64,000 bases of DNA from Flavobacterium araucananum (GTDB lineage: Bacteria > Bacteroidota > Bacteroidia > Flavobacteriales > Flavobacteriaceae), in contig NZ_MUGS01000021.1 of the NCBI RefSeq assembly GCF_002222055.1, positions 124,001-188,000 on the forward strand. The letters are read 5' to 3'. The translations under genes and the position numbers were made by a program. The notes beneath the pieces were generated by a model. The model saw only the letters and a list, made by a program, of their open reading frames with translations, was not told the DNA's origin and did no database searches. Within the stretch, counting starts at the first letter, position 1, and every line of letters starts with the position of its first letter. Positions 55,891 through 64,000 of this stretch are shown here, piece by piece.

Positions 55891-58800
55891 TTAGTTCTCT
55901 ACTTTTACGATCGCCATTTTCCCGTTATATGGCTTAGATCCTTTAGCTTCTAATGCCTTAGTGGCCTCAGATAAACCTTCGAATTTTTCGTAATAGATAT
56001 AATACTTACTTGTTGTTACATTATAAAAGAAATTAACATCTGTGCGTCCTGCAGCAACTGCTTTGGCCAGGAATTGATCTCTTTTTTCGACACTGCTGTG
56101 AACCGCAATAATCAGGTAATAACCACTATCAGAATTTTTGATGTTCTTGATAATTTGCATATTCGATTGGTCTTCACCAAAATCAAAATCACTTGCTGTC
56201 AATGGTGTATTACTAATTTTTGTCGTCTCTTTTATACGTTTAAGAGCCGCAACGTCCTGTGCATATCTTCCCTGATCATTTTCGTAAGCTGCACGTTTAA
56301 TTCTACGTTTTTTCTCGATTTCAGTTTCTGCTTTAATACGTTCCAAATTCGAAAGTAAAGTAGCACTGTCTTCTTCCATTTTTAATTGTGCTGCTTTCAA
56401 TTGGTTTATCTTCTCGAGATAAGCTTTGTTTAAAGCATCATTTTTATTAGGAACTTTTTTAAGTCTTTCATTATACAAATTAGTCAGCTTATCAATTTCA
56501 GCTTTCTGAGCTCTGTTTGCCTCAGCAAGTTCTAATTTTAAAGCTTCTAACTGACTGTTTTCTGCCGCAACACTTTTAAAAGGTTTTGGCTCTCTGTAAA
56601 TTCCTTTTTCACTTAAGTCATTCTCTTCTCTTAAGTCGTTCAGGTCTCTTTGTTTATTTGCTACCGTTGTATTAAATTTCGATAACAATTCTTTTTGTGT
56701 CTTACTTGAAGTCTCAATAGATTGTGTCAAATCATCGATCGCTTTTGCTGTATCATCTTTTGGAGCCGAAGCTAATTTTGCAAGTGCATCTGCAGCCAAT
56801 TTAGCCTGAAGAGCATCAGCATCTGCTTTTGCTTTAGCATCTGCAAGTAATTTTGCTTCACGTGCTTCTTCTTCTGCTCTCAATTGTCTTGACTCTTCTT
56901 CTGCTTTTAATCTTTCTGTAGATTCAGCATCGGCTTTTGCTTTTTGATCTGCCAGTAACTTAGCCTGTGCTGCCTGCATATCTGCTTTTGCTTTGGCATC
57001 TGCAGCAAGTTTTGCCTGAACCGCATCAGCATCGGCTTTTGCTTTGGCATCAGCAGCTAATTTTGCCTGTATTGCGTCTGCATCTGCTTTCGCTTTAGCA
57101 TCGGCAGCAAGTTTTGCTTTAAGAGCATCCGCATCGGCTTTTACTTTCGCATCAGCAGCAAGTTTTGCCTGTAGTGCATCAGCATCCGCTTTTGCTTTGG
57201 CATCTGCAGCAAGTTTTGCCTGTTGTGCATCAGCATCTGCTTTCGCTTTAGCATCTGCAGCAAGTTTTGCTTTCAGAGCATCTGCATCGGCTTTTACTTT
57301 AGCATCAGCAGCTAATTTTGCCTGTAGTGCATCTGCATCCGCTTTTGCTTTGGCATCGGCAGCAAGTTTTGCCTGTAATGCGTCTGCATCTGCTTTCGCT
57401 TTAGCATCGGCAGCAAGTTTTGCCTGTATCGCGTCTGCATCTGCTTTCGCTTTGGCATCAGCAGCTTGTTTTGCTTTAAGAGCTTCGGCGTCTGCCTTGG
57501 CTTTATTATCTGCAGCTAATTTTGCCAAACGAGCATCTTCAGCTTCTTGTAATTGTTTTGCTTCGGCATCTGCTTTTGCTTGTGCAGTTGCTTCAGCATC
57601 TGCTTTAACTCTTGCATCAGCAATAAGTTTTGCTTGTAAGGCTTCCATATCTGCTTTTGCTTTAGCATCAGCAGCTAGTTTTGCCTGAACGGCATCTGCA
57701 TCTGCCTTAGCTTTCGCATCAGCAGCTAGTTTTGCTTGTTGTGCATCTGCATCGGCTTTTGCTTTAGCATCTGCTGCAAGTTTTGCTTTTTGTGCTTCTG
57801 CATCGGCTTTCGCTTTGGCATCAGCAGCTAATTTTGCTTGTAATGCGTCTGCATCGGCTTTTACTTTTGCATCTGCAGCAAGTTTTGCCTGTAGTGCATC
57901 AGCATCCGCTTTTGCTTTAGCATCAGCAGCAAGTTTTGCTTTTTGTGCTTCTGCATCCGCTTTCGCTTTAGCATCGGCAGCTAGTTTTGCTTGTAATGCG
58001 TCTGCATCTGCTTTTACTTTGGCATCAGCAGCAAGTTTTGCTTGTAGTGCGTCTGCATCTGCTTTTGCTTTTGCATCGGCAGCTAATTTTATTTTAAGAG
58101 CTTCTGCATCCGCTTTCGCTTTAGCATCGGCAGCTAATTTTGCTTGTAGTGCATCTGCATCCGCTTTTACTTTTGCATCTGCAGCAAGTTTTGCTTCAAG
58201 AGCGTCTGCATCAGCTTTCGCTTTAGCATCGGCAGCAAGTTTTATTTTTAAGGCTTCGGCGTCTGCCTTCGCTTTGTTATCTGCTTCAATTTTTGCTTTT
58301 GCAGCAGCTTCAGCATCTGCTTTGGCTTTGGCATCAGCAGCAATTCTTGCTTCTCTTGCTTCTGCATCGGCTTTTGCTTTAGCATCAGCAGCTAGTTTTT
58401 CTTTTAGGGCAGCTTCATCAGCAGCTTTTGCTTTTGCAGCAGCAGCTAATTTTGCTTTATTAGCAGCATCGATGTTTACCTTCGTTTTTGCAGTGGCAGC
58501 AGCAGCAACTTTTGCTTCGGCAGCTAATCGCGCCTGATAAGCATCAGAATCTGCTTTGGCTTTTGCATCTGCAGCTAAAATCGATTGTAAATCTGCCGCT
58601 TCAGCTTTTGCTTTCGCATCTGCTTTACGTTTCGCTTCGGCAGCATCTGCTTTGGCTTTGGCATCTGCAGCCAGTTTTATTTTCAAGGCTTCGGCATCTG
58701 CTTTCGCTTTGTTATCTGCTTCTAATTTTGCTTTTGCAGCATTCTCTGCATCAGCTTTCGCTTTTTCGGCCGCTAACTCTGCTGCTGTTTTTTGAGGTGT

Positions 58801-60513
58801 TGCAGTTCCCGCAGCTTTTGCTTTTGCAGTAGCTTCAGCATCGGCTTTGGCTTTTGCATCTGCAGCTAATTTCAGTTTTAGTGCTTCGGCATCCGCTTTC
58901 GATTTATCAGCAGCCAATTGTGCCGCTGTTTTTTGAGGTGTTGCACCTGCGGCAGCTTTTGCTTTTGCAGCAGCTTCGGCATCGGCTTTCGCTTTTGCAT
59001 CAGCAGCCAGTTTCAATTTCAAGGCTTCGGCATCGGCTTTGGCTTTATCAGCCGCTAGTTGTGCTTGTGTTTTTTGAGGCGTTGTTCCTGCAGCACCAGG
59101 TTTATTTGCAGCAGCTTGTGCTCTCGCAGCAGCAGCAGCATCGACTCTGGCTTTGTTATCTGCCGCTAGTTTTATTCTGCGTGCTTCAGCATCGGCTCTT
59201 ACTTTATCAGCTGCCAATTGTGCTTGTGATCTTTGTTCTGCAGCAACTGTTCTGTTTGTTGTTGCTGTTTGCGCTCTCGCTGCGGCCGCAGCATCTGCTT
59301 TAGCCTTAGCGTCTGCGGCTAATTTTATTTTAAGAGCTTCGGCATCAGCCTTCGCTTTGTTGTCTGCTTCCAGTTTTGCTTTTGCAGCAGCTTCGGCATC
59401 TGCCTTCACTTTTTCTGACGCAGCTAATCTTGCTTCTTTAGCTTCAGCATCTGTTTTTGCTTTAGCTTCGGCTGCCAGTCTTGCTTTTTCTACACCATCT
59501 GCTCTTGCTGCTGTTGTAGCTGCAGTTGGTTTTGCTATTACGGCTTTTGGCTTAGCAGGGTCTAGTAAAGAACCTTCGTCGTCATCGCCATAATAGTAGT
59601 TTTTGTTTTTGAATTTGTATGCAATCGCAAATTCGTGAGAACCTCCCATATTGGTAAAATTCCCCATCCCTCTTTCATAGTTATATTCAATAGCAATGCT
59701 TGGCGTAATATTAACACCAAGCCCTGCTGAAACTCCATATAAAGTATTGTATCCTGCCTGCGCCCATACTCCTTGCGGAATAGAAATCATGGCAAGTCCT
59801 GAAATTATTGTTTTATCCTTTTTAACCTCTGTTTTTACAAGGGCCGAAAATTTACTTTTGTCAAAAAAACCATAACTATCAATATATCCGGTATACATCG
59901 CGTGTAATTCGATCGCTCTTTCCGGATCTTCTTTTACAATTCCGGATCCAAAATTATACAATACCAGATTGTTTACAGAGGCTCCAAAATCAAGAAATGC
60001 AGTACCGTAATTTATCCCCGGATTAATGGTAACTAATGTACTTGAAGGGTAATCACCGTTAAGGACATTTGTATCATCTGATATAATTTTTCCTTTGTTT
60101 AAACCACTTTGGTAAACACCAACGTTCATACCAAAAGTCAAATTACTGTCTTGTTCTAAAACGATGTTATGGGCAAAGTTTCCTATACCGCCAAAAACAG
60201 TCATTAAACCATAATTTTGTTGAAATAAGCCAAAAGCAAAGGCTTCATTCTCTCTAAAACGACCGGAATAATTGGCTAAATACGTATTTGGGGCATTCTC
60301 GAATTGCACCCATTGTCTTTTATTATAAAAACTTGCATAAGCATTTGTTTCGCGAACAAAACTAAACGCGGGGTTAATTAAATATCTATTGAACTTTAGT
60401 GAATTTCTTATAGGTAACGAAAACGAAACAACTCCATCCTCAGAGGTCGTCTGTGAATAGAGTGTATTTGAAAAACCGTAAAATAAAGTTATGAATAGTA
60501 AAATTTTCTTCAT
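55891..60513 (-). CDS. sprD: SprD-like gliding protein: PorP/SprF barrel, long helical repeat, SPOR-like end
   Basis: This encodes 1540 residues. Signal peptide to about 20 (GFSNTLYSQ); a PorP/SprF-type beta-barrel (about 25-305, LKFNRYLINPAFSF...KRQWVQFENAPNTYLANYSG); an Ala/Lys/Asp-rich helical repeat (about 335-1250) with a 17-residue period, such as DALQAKLAADAKAKADA; a more varied coiled coil (about 1250-1440); and a SPOR-like domain (about 1460-1540, GYYLIIAVHSSVEKRDQFLAKA). An outer-membrane anchor, a long rod and a peptidoglycan-binding end suggest a protein spanning the periplasm. SprD is required for normal spreading in F. johnsoniae. It starts 1 nt after sprC ends and precedes sprB by 125 bp. 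Confidence 0.92.
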   Translation of the reverse strand: MKKILLFITLFYGFSNTLYSQTTSEDGVVSFSLPIRNSLKFNRYLINPAFSFVRETNAYASFYNKRQWVQFENAPNTYLANYSGRFRENEAFAFGLFQQNYGLMTVFGGIGNFAHNIVLEQDSNLTFGMNVGVYQSGLNKGKIISDDTNVLNGDYPSSTLVTINPGINYGTAFLDFGASVNNLVLYNFGSGIVKEDPERAIELHAMYTGYIDSYGFFDKSKFSALVKTEVKKDKTIISGLAMISIPQGVWAQAGYNTLYGVSAGLGVNITPSIAIEYNYERGMGNFTNMGGSHEFAIAYKFKNKNYYYGDDDEGSLLDPAKPKAVIAKPTAATTAARADGVEKARLAAEAKAKTDAEAKEARLAASEKVKADAEAAAKAKLEADNKAKADAEALKIKLAADAKAKADAAAAARAQTATTNRTVAAEQRSQAQLAADKVRADAEARRIKLAADNKARVDAAAAARAQAAANKPGAAGTTPQKTQAQLAADKAKADAEALKLKLAADAKAKADAEAAAKAKAAAGATPQKTAAQLAADKSKADAEALKLKLAADAKAKADAEATAKAKAAGTATPQKTAAELAAEKAKADAENAAKAKLEADNKAKADAEALKIKLAADAKAKADAAEAKRKADAKAKAEAADLQSILAADAKAKADSDAYQARLAAEAKVAAAATAKTKVNIDAANKAKLAAAAKAKAADEAALKEKLAADAKAKADAEAREARIAADAKAKADAEAAAKAKIEADNKAKADAEALKIKLAADAKAKADADALEAKLAADAKVKADADALQAKLAADAKAKADAEALKIKLAADAKAKADADALQAKLAADAKVKADADALQAKLAADAKAKADAEAQKAKLAADAKAKADADALQAKLAADAKVKADADALQAKLAADAKAKADAEAQKAKLAADAKAKADADAQQAKLAADAKAKADADAVQAKLAADAKAKADMEALQAKLIADARVKADAEATAQAKADAEAKQLQEAEDARLAKLAADNKAKADAEALKAKQAADAKAKADADAIQAKLAADAKAKADADALQAKLAADAKAKADADALQAKLAADAKVKADADALKAKLAADAKAKADADAQQAKLAADAKAKADADALQAKLAADAKVKADADALKAKLAADAKAKADADAIQAKLAADAKAKADADAVQAKLAADAKAKADMQAAQAKLLADQKAKADAESTERLKAEEESRQLRAEEEAREAKLLADAKAKADADALQAKLAADALAKLASAPKDDTAKAIDDLTQSIETSSKTQKELLSKFNTTVANKQRDLNDLREENDLSEKGIYREPKPFKSVAAENSQLEALKLELAEANRAQKAEIDKLTNLYNERLKKVPNKNDALNKAYLEKINQLKAAQLKMEEDSATLLSNLERIKAETEIEKKRRIKRAAYENDQGRYAQDVAALKRIKETTKISNTPLTASDFDFGEDQSNMQIIKNIKNSDSGYYLIIAVHSSVEKRDQFLAKAVAAGRTDVNFFYNVTTSKYYIYYEKFEGLSEATKALEAKGSKPYNGKMAIVKVEN
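56770..59500 (-). repeat. 51-bp coding tandem repeats in sprD
   Basis: The helical region is encoded by many near-copies of a 51-bp unit (17 codons) with a core AAATTAGCTGCTGATGC-type sequence; units near 57000-58200 are the most regular. Because of this bias the opposite strand is also open for more than 600 bp in places. Confidence 0.85.
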
Positions 60514-60514
60514 A

Positions 60515-61969
60515 TTATCTTATCACAGTTATTGATCCTTTTTTTTCACCTGTGTCGGATTGAATGACATAGTAATATACTGGATTTACATTTTTAAAAT
60601 CTTTAATAAACGAATTGACTTCAGGATCATAATTACTTCCTACATCATCAAACATAATTTCGCCGTTTGAACTTAGAATCATAATCTTCGTTCCTGCCGT
60701 TTTGTAGGCATCAGGGATATTCCAATACGGATTTGCAAGACTTACTACGTTTGGTATAACGGTAGCGGGCCCCATTTGTCCTTTTGCTTTAAAACTAAAT
60801 TCTTTGGAAGATAAACATCCTGAAACTTGTGAAATTTTTACTTTATAAACACCAATAGCTGCAACTACATAAGTATCTGTTGTTGCGCCTGCAATAAGAT
60901 TATTGTTCAAATACCACTCAAATGTAGGACTCGCAGCATCTGTAGTTACAGTAACATTCAGGGTTTGTCCCTCTGTAAGTTCAAACTCATCTGCTACATC
61001 TATGCTGGCATTAAATCCATTGTTTTTAAGATCAATAGTTCCTGTAGAATTACATCCTCCAAAATCAACGGCTACTGTATAAATTCCTGCATCTTTTGCA
61101 GTAACGGTGCGGGTATCGCCTCCAAATGCTGCTCCATCTTTTTTCCATACGTAATGATTACCCTGAGTTGCGGTCAGGATGGTACCATCTGTACTTGCAC
61201 AAAAAGGGTTTCCTAAACTTGAGGTAATTGTAACTGCTGATCCGCCTGAACCTGATGTAGAAACGGTAACACGATTCGAGCTAAAGTTTACATCAGAACA
61301 CATACCGTAATCAATCTCGGCATAGTATTTTCCGGGAGCACTTACGACTAACTCTTTAGAACTTTGTCCTGCAATTGCAACATCGTCTTTGTACCATTTG
61401 TACTTAATTCTGGAGTAGTTTACCGGAGAAGAATTTACAACTGTTGGTGTATCGTTATTAATCGATAAAGTCAGGCTACCACCTGAACACAACATTGCAA
61501 CATCACTTTTATTATTAATAACAAATGAGGCTTCGTAATCTTTAAAATATATTGGGAATGAGGTACTCCCTAATGTGTTTTTGAAACTTGCGCTTGGTTG
61601 AGCACCTGCCAAAGAGCTCTTTACTCTAAAACTATAAGTGTCTGCACCAGTAATAGTTACCGGTACAGCAAATTTTATAGTTTGTGAGGTAGCAGAAACG
61701 TCTGTAGCTAATAATTTCGTTGTAGCAATAGGAACTGCATAACTACCCTGACTGTTCGAAAGTTCAATCTCAAAAGTAGTTCCTGCAGGAAAATCTATAT
61801 AACTAAATGTTGCAAAGAATTCATTAAAATTATTACCGGCACATAACTTCTCCAGGCCATCAAGGGTTTGTGGCACGATAGTTTGCGCTTGCAATTTTGA
61901 ATTCGCAACAAAAAGGATACTCAAAAAAAGAAAGCATTTAGTTAAAGATAGAGTAGTTCTTTGAATCAT
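60515..61969 (-). CDS. sprC: SprC-like gliding protein with type B-like C-terminal domain
   Basis: This encodes 484 residues. A signal peptide (FLSILFVANSKLQAQ, to about 29) is followed by Ig-like/PKD-like beta modules with paired cysteines (about 35-390, for example CSGGSLTLSINNDTP and CASTDGTILTATQGNHYVWKKDG). A CHU_C/type B-like C-terminal domain (about 410-484, ...IPDAYKTAGTKIMILSSNGEIMFDDVG...GSITVIR) ends it. The protein is presumably exported through the T9SS or displayed at the surface. It overlaps the upstream 134-aa gene by 4 nt and is separated from sprD by 1 nt, as expected for the spr operon, where SprC is needed for normal colony spreading. Assignment is by synteny and architecture. 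Confidence 0.88.
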   Translation of the reverse strand: MIQRTTLSLTKCFLFLSILFVANSKLQAQTIVPQTLDGLEKLCAGNNFNEFFATFSYIDFPAGTTFEIELSNSQGSYAVPIATTKLLATDVSATSQTIKFAVPVTITGADTYSFRVKSSLAGAQPSASFKNTLGSTSFPIYFKDYEASFVINNKSDVAMLCSGGSLTLSINNDTPTVVNSSPVNYSRIKYKWYKDDVAIAGQSSKELVVSAPGKYYAEIDYGMCSDVNFSSNRVTVSTSGSGGSAVTITSSLGNPFCASTDGTILTATQGNHYVWKKDGAAFGGDTRTVTAKDAGIYTVAVDFGGCNSTGTIDLKNNGFNASIDVADEFELTEGQTLNVTVTTDAASPTFEWYLNNNLIAGATTDTYVVAAIGVYKVKISQVSGCLSSKEFSFKAKGQMGPATVIPNVVSLANPYWNIPDAYKTAGTKIMILSSNGEIMFDDVGSNYDPEVNSFIKDFKNVNPVYYYVIQSDTGEKKGSITVIR

Positions 61970-62370
61970 ATAGTGCGTTTTCTGGCCAAATCTATATTCT
62001 CAAAGAATAAAATATCAATAAATGTTTCAGAGAAATCATATTTATAGTTCTCAATTATATCCTTTGCAAGGATAGAATAAGAAGCTGTTATTGATGCGTT
62101 TTCTTCACACTGTAAACTAGTCTTATCTTTTGTCTCAGTTGCCTTAGCAAGGCTATCCTTGGGGTTGGATAGCCCTACTAAAAACTGATTAGAATTATCT
62201 AATTTGCTGATTTTGTCAGCTATGTCCTTTTGGTTCTCAGACGCAGTCATTGGGCAATTAGAAACAGCAGAAATTGTTTTTTCTGCTGAATTTTGTGCAT
62301 ATAGACTTAACGTCACAGGTGAAACCAAAAATATTATATATATAAAATATTTTTTTGTAGATAGTGCCAT
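61966..62370 (-). CDS. Small exported protein in the spr operon
   Basis: This encodes 134 residues with a signal peptide (about 1-26, VTLSLYAQ). The mature part is rich in Ser, Asp and Lys and has two cysteines (SNCPMTAS and SLQCEEN) that could form a disulfide; no motif is recognised. Its stop overlaps the start of sprC by 4 nt (ATGA type), so the two are translationally coupled. It is therefore a candidate accessory component of the gliding machinery, but function is inferred from position alone. Confidence 0.8.
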   Translation of the reverse strand: MALSTKKYFIYIIFLVSPVTLSLYAQNSAEKTISAVSNCPMTASENQKDIADKISKLDNSNQFLVGLSNPKDSLAKATETKDKTSLQCEENASITASYSILAKDIIENYKYDFSETFIDILFFENIDLARKRTI

Positions 62371-62473
62371 TATGTTTTGATCTTTATTTGGTCCGGTTTA
62401 AGACGAATACATAAATTGTGTCTGGGGACTTTATTAATAAAATTTACGCTTTGAAATAAAAATCGAAATCTAT

Positions 62474-63766
62474 TTATCTGTTTCCGCTTGAAGCTGTGAT
62501 TTTTCCTAATTGTAGTCTAAAATCTGGTTTTTTAGCATTGAAAATATCAATAAATGTCTCTCTGTTATTACTTTGTGAGTAAACGTTGAAAAACACGCTG
62601 TTACCGTACCAGCTCTCAAGATCCTCATTGTTTGAATTGTATTCTGTAAAGATATTACCATTACATAAGTTGAAATACATTTCTTCGAACTTGATTTTCT
62701 TAAGATTAGCATCATTGATTTCTGTTTTACTATCTAATAAAACAGCTGGATTAAATCCTGAAATTACACTACGTTTCATTTCAAGTGAAGCACTTTCGGC
62801 TACATAAACAGCTTCTTTTACAAGACCTGATTGAATGTCGGCTTTAATGTTTTCACTATCATTAAGCATTGTAATGTTTGTTGCAACAACAAGAGTTTGT
62901 TTTTTAGTAAAATCAGTTTCATTTTTCTTTTCGAATGATTTTACTTCCATGCAACGAGATCCGTCTTTATTACTTGATAAATAAGAAGATCTAACGGCTA
63001 AAGAGTTGTATAAACGACATTGAACTCCCTGAGTAAATTTAAAATCGTCGTTGATTGATTTGTAAGATACAAATTTGGTAGCATTTACATCACCTCCAAA
63101 AAAGGCAAATGCATCACCTCCAGAGTAGCTAACCATAATGTTTTCAAGAATAGTTTTGTTTCCAACACCTGCAATCGTCAAACCATTGAAAGTATCAACA
63201 CCTTTAACTTTTTTACCTGCAAATTCGATTCTGACAAATCTCAATACTCCTGAGTTTCCGGCAGCATTATCACCACCATAAGTAGTAAGTGTAGGATCAA
63301 GATCTAAGTTGTAAGAACCAACATTTCCGAATTTATTGATTGGAGCATCTCCAAGGATTACAATTCCTCCCCAGTCACCAGCTTTTTTCTGGCTACGGTT
63401 TGAAGTAAATACAATTGGGTCAGTTTCTAAACCATCTGCGATAAGTTGTGCTCCTTTTGTAACGACCAATGTTCCTTTTGTTTCGAAATCACCAATAATT
63501 AAAGTTCCGGGCTCAATAGTTAAAACAGCATTGTTGGTAACATAAACGTTCCCTTGCAAAACATAAATATTCCTCTTAAGCAATTTGGTATTAACAGAAA
63601 TGTTTCCTGCTAAAATTTGGTTTGCTTCTCCATACTCTACTTTGTTAGGCTTAAATTCAGTCCAATTGTTCAACCAATTGTTGTAGCCCATAATTCCTTT
63701 CTCTTGCTGAGCACTCATACTGGTAACAGTCAAAAGAACGCAAATCATTTGAGTAATTTTTTTCAT
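62474..63766 (-). CDS. Exported right-handed beta-helix-like protein at the head of the spr operon
   Basis: This encodes 430 residues with a signal peptide (MKKITQMICVLLTVTSMSAQ, to about 20). The first third has the repeating short-strand pattern of a parallel beta-helix: LQGNVYVTNNAVLTIEPGTLIIGDFETKGTLVVTKGAQLIADG, then ...DWGGIVILGDAPINKFG, typical of Bacteroidota proteins sometimes listed as 'multidrug transporter' without reason. There is no membrane domain. It begins the minus-strand unit that continues into the 134-aa gene after 103 nt and then sprC. It could be a surface or T9SS cargo protein; no C-terminal sorting domain is obvious. Confidence 0.85.
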   Translation of the reverse strand: MKKITQMICVLLTVTSMSAQQEKGIMGYNNWLNNWTEFKPNKVEYGEANQILAGNISVNTKLLKRNIYVLQGNVYVTNNAVLTIEPGTLIIGDFETKGTLVVTKGAQLIADGLETDPIVFTSNRSQKKAGDWGGIVILGDAPINKFGNVGSYNLDLDPTLTTYGGDNAAGNSGVLRFVRIEFAGKKVKGVDTFNGLTIAGVGNKTILENIMVSYSGGDAFAFFGGDVNATKFVSYKSINDDFKFTQGVQCRLYNSLAVRSSYLSSNKDGSRCMEVKSFEKKNETDFTKKQTLVVATNITMLNDSENIKADIQSGLVKEAVYVAESASLEMKRSVISGFNPAVLLDSKTEINDANLKKIKFEEMYFNLCNGNIFTEYNSNNEDLESWYGNSVFFNVYSQSNNRETFIDIFNAKKPDFRLQLGKITASSGNR

Positions 63767-63814
63767 GATAAGGGGGGTATTACGGTTAATAATAAATTTG
63801 GGTATGCGTAAATG

Positions 63815-63873
63815 AAAAAACTCCTCTCGATTTTTCCGGCTGTGCCAGATACATCGAGAACGAGTTGTTTTTT
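63815..63873 (-). terminator. Large imperfect hairpin upstream of the spr operon
   Basis: AAAAAACTC..CTCGAT (63815-63831) pairs with ATCGAG..GAGTTGTTTTTT (63853-63873) around a loop of about 20 nt. A and T runs lie at the edges. It could end a transcript from the gene to the right or form the 5' leader of the operon. The rest of 63767-63954 shows no gene. Confidence 0.45.
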
Positions 63874-63954
63874 ATCTCTTTTTCGAAATGACGCAAAAAA
63901 TTTAACTCATCTACGTAAACACTTCAAAAAAGGTTTTAAAAAATATAATTTAAA

Positions 63955-64000
63955 TTACATTTCGTTCAATTCGTTGAACTCGTGTAAAGATTTCAATGTA
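63955..64000 (-). CDS. Possible 3' end of a gene entering from the right
   Basis: A minus-strand frame reads TLKSLHEFNELNEM and stops at TAA (63955-63957). Composition fits a coding end, and a hairpin lies downstream, but 46 nt is too short to be sure and the family is unknown. Confidence 0.3.
   Translation of the reverse strand, partial: TLKSLHEFNELNEM

Noticed and set aside
57044..58537. Long Ala/Ser/Phe-rich open frames on the plus strand opposite sprD
   Set aside because: They mirror the biased 51-bp coding repeats of sprD; the composition is a by-product and no start region or neighbour supports a gene.

Overview
The window looks like a chromosome segment of a gliding Flavobacterium (phylum Bacteroidota). 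Supporting signs are low-GC DNA, A-rich leaders instead of Shine-Dalgarno sites, upstream boxes matching the Bacteroidota -7 element TAnnTTTG, many signal peptides and lipoproteins, CHU_C/type B sorting domains of the type IX secretion system (T9SS), PorP/SprF proteins, and an intact sprC-sprD-sprB-sprF gliding locus in the gene order known from Flavobacterium johnsoniae. No tRNA, rRNA, insertion sequence, phage or CRISPR array was seen.

Layout: (1) 1-4.5 kb: two minus-strand exported proteins, then hemB, an exported protein, a lipoprotein cytochrome c and an effector-binding-domain protein. (2) 4.6-8.9 kb: a tandem duplication of an M13 metallopeptidase, each copy with its own promoter. (3) 9.1-13.4 kb: EamA transporter, SCO protein and the ferrous-iron operon feoA-feoB plus a 40-codon Cys-rich membrane protein. 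(4) 13.5-21.2 kb: a divergent, probably iron-related locus: imelysin, HTTM membrane protein and TonB-dependent receptor on one strand, a second imelysin and a di-heme oxidoreductase on the other. (5) 21.2-27.7 kb: housekeeping genes (HD hydrolase, acyl-ACP desaturase, plsC, rnpA, DUF4349 lipoprotein, C-terminal processing protease), with two intergenic repeat arrays. (6) 27.7-32.3 kb: an AT-rich island with a compact RiPP-like operon (55-aa double-glycine precursor, radical SAM/SPASM maturase, exported alpha/beta hydrolase), a divergent XRE regulator and a flippase. (7) 32.4-37.1 kb: GNAT acetyltransferase, DUF4837 lipoprotein, LysM lytic transglycosylase, pgk. (8) 37.2-63.8 kb: the gliding operon, dominated by a 17.5-kb sprB adhesin gene, with two exported proteins at its head.

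The strongest candidate for an undescribed system is the RiPP-like operon at 27739-30159. Its precursor gene is short and easy to miss, and a hairpin separates it from the maturase gene. The second candidate is the imelysin/HTTM/TonB/di-heme iron locus, whose divergent promoter region carries two copies of one 13-bp near-palindrome. The third is the architecture of the gliding operon: SprB contains a higher-order superrepeat of about 1.75 kb in about six copies, and SprD joins an outer-membrane barrel to a very long Ala/Lys/Asp helix and a SPOR-like end.
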